NCBI GenBank assembly: GCA_945837185.1
Contig: CAMAMZ010000026.1
Location: 1 to 17,733, forward strand
Length of the DNA stretch: 17,733 nucleotides
From: an uncultured Bacteroidales bacterium
GTDB lineage: Bacteria; Bacteroidota; Bacteroidia; Bacteroidales; Bacteroidaceae
Direction: 5' to 3'
Positions within the stretch are counted from its first letter, which is position 1; each line of letters opens with the position of its first letter. Of the stretch, positions 7,849-13,172 are shown in pieces. Below the pieces are notes generated by a model. It ran no database searches. It was not told where the DNA came from and worked only from the letters and a program-made list of their open reading frames with translations. The position numbers and the translations under genes are program-made.

Positions 7849-8199
7849 TTAATACTCACTTAACGAGGCATAAATCTCCTCATTGTCATACATGGCATAA
7901 TCCGCCATCTGGTCGAAATATGGCTCCATCTGCTGCACATTCGCCTCCATCAACGCTTTTTCTTTCTGTTCGTGATGTTCATACAGCCCTATTCCGAATG
8001 CCAGTCCACACACACAAGCCGCAGCAATCCATACCTTCCGATAGCGCACTCCCCACATAGTGGGCCGCTTTGCCACAACCTGCTGTTCAGGCAATTGCGA
8101 CATCACCCGCTCCGTCAGTTGGTCAAAATACCCTTCGGGCACCTTGAAGCTATTACGCCTTGCCGACTTCTGTCCAAATTTAGTGTCTACTGTCTTCAT
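7849..8199 (-). CDS. Single-pass membrane protein, candidate anti-sigma factor
   Basis: A 116-residue protein with a polar N-terminal half containing FKVPEGYFDQLTERVMSQLP (residues 18-37), one hydrophobic segment (about 56-73) and an acidic C-terminal tail with YFDQMADYAMYDNEEIY (94-110). The likely topology is cytoplasmic N-terminus, one helix, periplasmic tail. It lies 48 bases after an ECF sigma gene and before a Spy-like gene, the place where membrane anti-sigma factors are found. There is no zinc-binding HxxxCxxC motif of ZAS anti-sigma factors, so the role is inferred from position and topology alone. I have seen similar PEGYFD starts on small proteins downstream of Bacteroidota ECF sigma genes but know no experimental function. 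Confidence 0.65.
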   Translation of the reverse strand: MKTVDTKFGQKSARRNSFKVPEGYFDQLTERVMSQLPEQQVVAKRPTMWGVRYRKVWIAAACVCGLAFGIGLYEHHEQKEKALMEANVQQMEPYFDQMADYAMYDNEEIYASLSEY

Positions 8200-8247
8200 T
8201 TCGTTACACCTTATTATATATATATGACGTATTCCCCTTCAAAAGGT

Positions 8248-8790
8248 TTAATGCTTCCCTTCAATATATGCCGTAACTTTTTGCACGGCAATATGATAAC
8301 TCGACTTGAGTGCCCCTTCGCTTCTATCCAACAACTTACTCATCTCGCTATACTTCATATTGTCGTAATAGCGCATCTGGAACACCATCCGCTGCACATC
8401 CGGCAAGGAAGCGACAGCCTCCTGCAACAAGGCCTCCGCCTCATCGCCATCAAAATACTCGTCAGCCATCAATCGTGCAGCCACCGTCTGCTGCTCATCC
8501 GCTGTCAGCAAGGCCGTCTTTTGCTTTCTTAAGAAATCCAACGACTCGTTCACGGCAATCCGATAGAGCCATGTCGACACTTTGGCATCGCCCCTAAACG
8601 AATTGAGGTTCATCCATGCCTTCATCAACACATTCTGCAGCACATCATCCGCATCCTCATGGTAGAGCACAAAATGACGAATTTTCCAGTATAGCGTTTC
8701 GCTGTACTGTTGCACCAGCATCTCAAACCCCTTCTTCACCGTATCAGGGTGCGAGAGCATTTTTGCTATCTCCTTGTCGCTGTGCGTCAT
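8248..8790 (-). CDS. ECF-type RNA polymerase sigma factor
   Basis: A 180-residue two-domain sigma factor of the extracytoplasmic-function (group 4) class. Region 2 spans about 20-90, with DADDVLQNVLMKAW (46-59) and FRGDAKVSTWLYRIAVNESLD (65-85), which bind core polymerase and the -10 region. Region 4 spans about 120-178, with LPDVQRMVFQMRYYDNMKYSEM (129-150) and a helix-turn-helix ending in SEGALKSSYHIAVQKV, which binds the -35 region. The start codon overlaps the stop of the L,D-transpeptidase gene as ATGA, indicating translational coupling. It is followed by a single-pass membrane protein and a Spy-like protein. It probably directs an envelope-stress regulon that may include its own operon, but no autoregulatory promoter could be recognised. 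Confidence 0.92.
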   Translation of the reverse strand: MTHSDKEIAKMLSHPDTVKKGFEMLVQQYSETLYWKIRHFVLYHEDADDVLQNVLMKAWMNLNSFRGDAKVSTWLYRIAVNESLDFLRKQKTALLTADEQQTVAARLMADEYFDGDEAEALLQEAVASLPDVQRMVFQMRYYDNMKYSEMSKLLDRSEGALKSSYHIAVQKVTAYIEGKH

Positions 8791-10283
8791 CTGTAATTGC
8801 TTAAATACTGCCCTATCACCTTATCATACCCATACACATCGGCATATTCCTCCATCTCCCCTTTCGGATTCGGATAGAGCGTAAAATAAGTGATAAACAG
8901 GGGCACTTTTTTTTGTAATACATACGACCTTCTCACTTCCTCCTCCATGGTTTCCCTTATTTTGTTTCCCACTGCCGAGTCACGCTTTTCTAACAAGAAC
9001 AGAGCCAGTTCAAAGGGTTTCTCCACCCGCACACAACCATGCGACACATCTCTGCTTCTGCGCGCAAAGAAGTCGCGCGATGAGGTGTCATGCAGAAAGA
9101 CGGCAAATTTATTGTCGAATCGGAAGATGATGCGCCCGAGCGAGTTTCCCTCTCCTCCTTCCTGCACCACGGCATAGTCGGGCGAAAGCAACATGGCGGC
9201 ACTCACATGACGGATAGGCACACTCTTGCCCGTGGCCCTCTCCCTCACAAAATACCGGTGCGAGGCGAAATAGGCGCTATCTCCCACATGCTTCACCACC
9301 GATGTGCGCACAATACTCTTCGGAATAATCCATTGCGGGTTCACATCCATCCGTTTGATGGCACTCGTCAGCAGAGGTGTCTTTGTTTGTTGTGCCCCAC
9401 ATCCAATACGCATTTCCAGAACCTCCTTTCCATCCACGGCCCGCAAATGGTAGGAAGGAATATTCACCAGCACATATTTCTCACAACACATAGGATCCTC
9501 CTCCATGCGCCATCTGCTTCGTTCCATATTCACCAGCAGCTTCTGTCGTTGCGCCTCGTTCAAACCCGTCCGTTGCAGTCGCTCTTTCAACATGCCATAC
9601 AAAGCCCCCTTAGGAGGAATCGTGCGGAAGAAGTCGGCTATGCTGTCCCCTTTCACCCATTGCAACATTTCGGGGAAGAAGTTCTTGTTCCTGCGTTCCA
9701 TAGGCACATCAAAGAGTGTTCTGAAGGAAGGATGGGCCACAGTAGTATCAGCCAGTTCCAGTCTGTTCAGCAGCCTGTAAGGGTCCACATAGCCATAGCG
9801 TTCGCCCAAGGCAAAGCGCAGGAACGCCTTCGTCAGGTTATATTCCAATCTACCCAAACAGCCACAGCATGCCCCATTCTCTGTGAAGGCCAACTGGCGC
9901 ACACATCTTAAATCCTCCACAATCTGCGGCACACGAAAGCGCCTTTTGTTGAAGCCTATCTGTTCCAGACTGTCCAACAAGTGCAATAACGTATCAGCTT
10001 GCGCCCGCACCCCCATACGTCCTACCCATACCAAACAGCCCCCTTTACGGTAATAAGCCCTTGTAAAGTAGTCAGCAGCCAAGGTATCGTCATCGGCTCT
10101 TGCCATTGCAGCAATCACCGAACGCACAGCCTTTTCCTTTACGGCATACTGCTCCGTGCAAAGAGAATCATAATCCCCCAACGCCACATTGCGATAAGGA
10201 TTTTCTGTTTTCTCCCTACAAGCCACCGGCAGCAACAGCGGCACCATGACAAAGAAAAATAATCGTTGTAGAAATAGGTGCAT
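8787..10283 (-). CDS. L,D-transpeptidase lipoprotein (YcbB/LdtD-like, YkuD domain)
   Basis: A 498-residue peptidoglycan-crosslinking enzyme. L,D-transpeptidases make 3-3 crosslinks or attach proteins to meso-diaminopimelate, independently of penicillin-binding proteins. The N-terminus ends in a lipobox (LPVAC, C22), so the protein is probably membrane-anchored in the periplasm. A long scaffold region contains YVDPYRLLNRLELAD (165-179) and LLVNMERSRWRM (249-260), the latter resembling the LdtD/YcbB linker. The YkuD catalytic domain has H398 in FLHDTSS and the SHGCVR motif at 414-419 with catalytic C417. It has 11 cysteines, including C139, C140 and C142 and the pair C266/C267, many for a periplasmic enzyme. 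Its ATG directly abuts the stop of the small secreted protein gene, and its stop overlaps the sigma-factor start. Confidence 0.93.
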   Translation of the reverse strand: MHLFLQRLFFFVMVPLLLPVACREKTENPYRNVALGDYDSLCTEQYAVKEKAVRSVIAAMARADDDTLAADYFTRAYYRKGGCLVWVGRMGVRAQADTLLHLLDSLEQIGFNKRRFRVPQIVEDLRCVRQLAFTENGACCGCLGRLEYNLTKAFLRFALGERYGYVDPYRLLNRLELADTTVAHPSFRTLFDVPMERRNKNFFPEMLQWVKGDSIADFFRTIPPKGALYGMLKERLQRTGLNEAQRQKLLVNMERSRWRMEEDPMCCEKYVLVNIPSYHLRAVDGKEVLEMRIGCGAQQTKTPLLTSAIKRMDVNPQWIIPKSIVRTSVVKHVGDSAYFASHRYFVRERATGKSVPIRHVSAAMLLSPDYAVVQEGGEGNSLGRIIFRFDNKFAVFLHDTSSRDFFARRSRDVSHGCVRVEKPFELALFLLEKRDSAVGNKIRETMEEEVRRSYVLQKKVPLFITYFTLYPNPKGEMEEYADVYGYDKVIGQYLSNYR

Positions 10284-10610
10284 TTATGGTATCGCTATTT
10301 TCCGGACATAGGAATCCACTTTAATGATATAGCAGCCCCTTGGCAAGGCAGGCACAATCGTCTGGTCGTCACTCACAATGCGCCACTGCTTTACACACAC
10401 ACCCGCCACATTGTATAACAGCAACACCTTTCCTTCAGCACCCGTCACCCGCAGTGTAGGGTGCGTGTATTGAATATGCACCCCTATCATCTGCCGCATC
10501 GAAGCCGCCTGCTCTTCAAACCATACAGCCTTTCCATCCGGGAAAGCCTTTGCAGCCATTCCCAGCGCAATCATACACGCCAAAATCAAAAAACGTAGCC
10601 TTGTTGCCAT
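10284..10610 (-). CDS. Small secreted protein made almost only of a T9SS type A sorting domain
   Basis: From ATG 10610 the product is 108 residues: a signal peptide (about 1-22, ending AAKA), about 25 linker residues, then a segment typical of T9SS type A C-terminal domains. That segment starts LRVTGAEGKVLLLYNVAG, includes a polar stretch, then LPRGCYIIKVDSYVRKIAIP at the very C-terminus. Such domains normally sit on large cargo proteins and direct passage through the outer membrane by the Por/Spr machinery; here there is no cargo domain. An ATG four codons upstream (10622) is also possible. I prefer 10610 because the -7 box at 10633-10640 would leave almost no leader for the longer form. Its stop TAA directly abuts the ATG of the L,D-transpeptidase gene. 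The function is unknown. Confidence 0.72.
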   Translation of the reverse strand: MATRLRFLILACMIALGMAAKAFPDGKAVWFEEQAASMRQMIGVHIQYTHPTLRVTGAEGKVLLLYNVAGVCVKQWRIVSDDQTIVPALPRGCYIIKVDSYVRKIAIP

Positions 10611-10632
10611 ATCAGTCAGCATTTACTTATTG

Positions 10633-10640
10633 CAAAAATA
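10633..10640 (-). promoter_or_regulatory. Candidate -7 box for the sigma-factor operon
   Basis: The minus strand reads TATTTTTG, a match to TAnnTTTG, 22 bases before the preferred ATG at 10610. This points to a housekeeping promoter between rnz and the small secreted protein gene, separating two minus-strand operons. No -33 TTG was found at the right distance, and an additional ECF-type promoter cannot be excluded. Confidence 0.42.
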
Positions 10641-10663
10641 CGAAAAAAGGCGCATACCCTTTT

Positions 10664-10682
10664 TCCTTCCTCTTCTGTTTCA
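10664..10682 (-). terminator. Weak hairpin after ribonuclease Z
   Basis: On the minus strand CCTCT and AGAGG can pair around a short loop, starting about 15 bases after the rnz stop. The stem is five base pairs and no T tract follows. It could mark the end of the mazG-rnz transcript, but the evidence is slight. Confidence 0.2.
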
Positions 10683-10695
10683 GAGGCTTTTAGTG

Positions 10696-11613
10696 TTATT
10701 TAACGTCTATCACCATCCCCTCATCAGCCAATCTTACACGTGGGAACACCGCTGCTGCCTCGTTCAGAATGGCCGTTTCATCATTGTAGCGTGCACTGAA
10801 ATGCCCCAACAGCAGCTCGCCCACCTCAGCATCGCGAGCCACCATAGCCGCTTCTTTTGCCGTACTGTGGAAGAACTGTTTGGCCCTCTCTGTCGCACTC
10901 GAATCATAGGTGCTCTCGTGGTAGAGCAGGTTCACACCCCTTATATGTGTGTGCAAATCAGGCAAATAGCGCGTATCGCTACAGTAAGCATAACTCCTTG
11001 CGGGAGCAGGCGGAAGCGTCAGTCTTTCTGCAGGTACCACCACCCCCTCTTCCGTCACCCAAGGCTCCCCCTGCTTGATAGCAGGCAATCGCCAGTTGGG
11101 AATACCGTAAAAGTCCACCATATCCCTGCGTATATGCGGCAAGGTAGGTTTTTCCCGGAACAGGAAGCCACAGCATGGCACCCTATGCGACAGCGGTATC
11201 GTTGTAACGGTCAGCCCCTTGTCTTCATAAATCAGCATCTCCTTCTCCGGACAGATGGTATGATACACGAGCTCATAGCCCAAGTCTGTGCAAAACACCT
11301 CCACCTCCCTTTCCAGAATAGCCCTCAGTTCCGCAGAGAGCCACAGGTGCAAGGGAACGGTACGCCCCAAGATACCGAAAGTAGAAATCATGCCTATCAG
11401 TCCGAAGCAATGGTCACCGTGCATGTGCGAGATAAACACATGCCCTATACGGTTGAACTTGAGGTGCAGCTTGCGCAATTGGCACTGCGTGCCTTCCCCA
11501 CAGTCCACCATATACATCTTCTCACCATGTTCCACCACCTGCGATGATGCCGTATGCCTTAGTGTAGGCAACGCACTGCCGCATCCCAAGATGTGCACCC
11601 TGAAGGTTTCCAT
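10696..11613 (-). CDS. rnz: Ribonuclease Z (tRNA 3' endonuclease)
   Basis: A 305-residue metallo-beta-lactamase-fold endonuclease, the usual length for the short form. It cuts the 3' trailer from tRNA precursors in the cytoplasm. The N-terminus VHILGCGSALPT (residues 6-17) is the standard start. HMHGDH (63-68) is the metal-binding and catalytic motif. Further expected metal or phosphate ligands are H143 in PLSHRVPCCGF, D213 in CSDTRYLPD, and H271 in LLGHFSARY, where the HFSARY motif is typical of RNase Z. The flexible-arm region lies between residues 150 and 205. It is the third gene of a minus-strand group after mazG and a lipoprotein gene, 45 bases from the latter. Function is assigned with high confidence from the intact motifs. 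Confidence 0.95.
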   Translation of the reverse strand: METFRVHILGCGSALPTLRHTASSQVVEHGEKMYMVDCGEGTQCQLRKLHLKFNRIGHVFISHMHGDHCFGLIGMISTFGILGRTVPLHLWLSAELRAILEREVEVFCTDLGYELVYHTICPEKEMLIYEDKGLTVTTIPLSHRVPCCGFLFREKPTLPHIRRDMVDFYGIPNWRLPAIKQGEPWVTEEGVVVPAERLTLPPAPARSYAYCSDTRYLPDLHTHIRGVNLLYHESTYDSSATERAKQFFHSTAKEAAMVARDAEVGELLLGHFSARYNDETAILNEAAAVFPRVRLADEGMVIDVK

Positions 11614-11658
11614 AGTCGTCTCCTCCCGTTTTATTTGCCTTTTCTTTTCAATACGTTG

Positions 11659-12231
11659 CTACCGTTGTCTCTTAAATACGAAGATACATGTACTGTTCTC
11701 CAAACTCAAGCTGTCAGCTCCCAGTTTCGCCACAGCAAAGGTATCTTGGTTCAGCAACAACTGTCCGTTCAGCACTTTCCATGCCGTCCACGGTTTGGCC
11801 TCTGCCTGCATGTGCGAAGCCACGATGCCACCCTCCTGAATCTCGAAGTTCTTGTCTAAGCTCGTCCATTTACCCAACAAGGTTGTGAGGTTCAGGGCCA
11901 CCGTAGCCACCCATTCGCCATCCTCACCCTTATAGCCCGTCACAGCCATACGGTCGCCAGCCAGCATACCCCCTTTCACCGTTTCCTCCTCCATGTTCAC
12001 CATGAAGTGTAGCGTATCGCCCTGGTCTCTCACCAATTCCAGCACATGCATGGTAGAGCCTTCGCCACACACACCGTAATAGGTAGAGTCAGCCGTTTCC
12101 TCCACCACAGCCACACTATCCAATACCTCCTTGGGTGCCTGTTGCTTTCCTCCTCCACACCCCATGAGCAAGAGCGCCCAAAGCAACACGCCCCCTTCAA
12201 TCCATTTCTTGCTGTTCATTTTTCTATTCAT
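11659..12231 (-). CDS. Lipocalin-like lipoprotein
   Basis: A 190-residue protein with a lipobox, LLMGC (C25), so exported and lipid-anchored. The mature part begins with GGGKQQ and has no acidic surface-export signal, so a periplasm-facing location is likely. The C-terminal half has LLGKWTSLDKNFEIQEGG (118-135), WKVLNGQLLLNQDTF (151-165) and LGADSLSLEN (170-179). This arrangement recalls Bacteroidota lipocalin-fold lipoproteins, which are small beta-barrels of mostly unknown function. The frame is open to 12297, but the lipobox fits a start at 12231 (MNRKMNSKKW), 19 bases after the mazG stop; ATG 12219 is the alternative. It sits between mazG and rnz, with no clear functional link to either. 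Confidence 0.78.
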   Translation of the reverse strand: MNRKMNSKKWIEGGVLLWALLLMGCGGGKQQAPKEVLDSVAVVEETADSTYYGVCGEGSTMHVLELVRDQGDTLHFMVNMEEETVKGGMLAGDRMAVTGYKGEDGEWVATVALNLTTLLGKWTSLDKNFEIQEGGIVASHMQAEAKPWTAWKVLNGQLLLNQDTFAVAKLGADSLSLENSTCIFVFKRQR

Positions 12232-12250
12232 TGATGCATTCCTGCTTGCC

Positions 12251-13078
12251 TCATGCCTTCGTTCTCTCCAGCATCTTGGCTTCATTCCATAGTTCATCCA
12301 TTTCTCCGAGTGTCATCTCTTTCAACGACTTACCCATATCTTTTGCCCTTTTCTCTACATACGAGAAGCGCGACATAAACTTTCGGTTAGTCAGTTCCAG
12401 GGCCGTATCGGGATTTATATGATACAAGCGGGCGGCATTCACCACACTAAACAGGAAGTCGCCCAATTCCTTCTGTGCGCTTTCCGCATCCCCTTTTTCC
12501 AGTTCCACTTCCAACTCGCCCAGTTCCTCTCGCACCTTATCCCATACCTGCGTACGCTCCTCCCAGTCAAAGCCCACATTCCTTGCCTTATCCTGAATGC
12601 GATAGGCCTTGATGAGTGCGGGCAGACTTGCAGGCACTCCCGACAGCACCGTTTTGTTGCCATCCTTCTCCTTTTGCTTCACCTGTTCCCAGGTCACCTC
12701 CACAGCATCGGCATCCATCGGTTTGTCACATGCCTCCGCCTTGGGGTTGCCCTTCCATCCCGTCCAGTCTATGAAAGGATGCCTGAACATCAGTTTGTCG
12801 GCCTCTTTATTGCACACATCCGCCATATCAAAGACACCGGCCTCCTCTCCGAGCAATGCATAGAACACCACATGCTCCATCACATCACCCAGTTCCTTGC
12901 GCACCTCGTGCCACTCCTTGTTCATCAGCGCATCCGCCAGTTCATACACCTCTTCGATGGTATGCGGCCGCAACGACTCAAACGTTTGCTTTCTGTCCCA
13001 CGGACATTCCTTTCTCAAACGTTCCTGCACATCCAGTAATCTACTGAAAGCCTCGAGTTTTCTTTCTCTTCCGTCCAT
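12251..13078 (-). CDS. mazG: Nucleoside triphosphate pyrophosphohydrolase MazG
   Basis: A 275-residue protein with two tandem MazG domains, close to the 263 residues of the E. coli enzyme. It hydrolyses nucleoside triphosphates to monophosphate and pyrophosphate, cleaning aberrant nucleotides from the pool and possibly affecting stress signalling. The first domain has ECPWDRKQTFESLRPHTIEE (24-43), with E42, E43, E46 and ELGD (62-65) as magnesium ligands. The second has VREELGELEVE (182-192) and ELGDFLF (204-210). The frame stays open to 13258, inside valS on the other strand. The ATG at 13078 gives the standard N-terminus and lies just after a -7 box at 13095-13102, so the longer form is rejected. 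It is the first gene of the mazG-lipoprotein-rnz group. Confidence 0.95.
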   Translation of the reverse strand: MDGRERKLEAFSRLLDVQERLRKECPWDRKQTFESLRPHTIEEVYELADALMNKEWHEVRKELGDVMEHVVFYALLGEEAGVFDMADVCNKEADKLMFRHPFIDWTGWKGNPKAEACDKPMDADAVEVTWEQVKQKEKDGNKTVLSGVPASLPALIKAYRIQDKARNVGFDWEERTQVWDKVREELGELEVELEKGDAESAQKELGDFLFSVVNAARLYHINPDTALELTNRKFMSRFSYVEKRAKDMGKSLKEMTLGEMDELWNEAKMLERTKA

Positions 13079-13094
13079 GTCGTTAAATTTCTTG

Positions 13095-13102
13095 CAAAAG
13101 TA
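13095..13102 (-). promoter_or_regulatory. Candidate -7 box for mazG
   Basis: The minus strand reads TACTTTTG, matching TAnnTTTG, 17 bases before the mazG ATG, which implies a leader of about 10 bases. It lies back to back with the valS box at 13125-13132. No clean -33 TTG is present. Confidence 0.42.
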
Positions 13103-13124
13103 ACCATTTCCAAACAATTTTTTG

Positions 13125-13132
13125 TAACTTTG
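13125..13132 (+). promoter_or_regulatory. Candidate -7 box for valS
   Basis: TAACTTTG is the same octamer seen before fmt. Transcription would start near 13139, leaving a leader of about 33 bases that is very A-rich immediately before the ATG (AATAACAAAAAAACAATAAAT). This is typical of Shine-Dalgarno-free initiation in Bacteroidota. No good -33 box is visible. Confidence 0.5.
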
Positions 13133-13172
13133 CACCGATTTTATAGCAGAAAATAACAAAAAAACAATAAAT

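Noticed and set aside
8215..8225. TA dinucleotide run between the sigma and membrane-protein genes
   Set aside because: Eleven bases of alternating T and A are too short to call a functional repeat, and no -7 box or hairpin accompanies them.
10630..11547. Plus-strand ORF of 305 codons opposite ribonuclease Z
   Set aside because: The minus-strand frame carries HMHGDH and the other RNase Z ligands. The plus-strand product is a low-complexity His/Pro/Arg-rich shadow.
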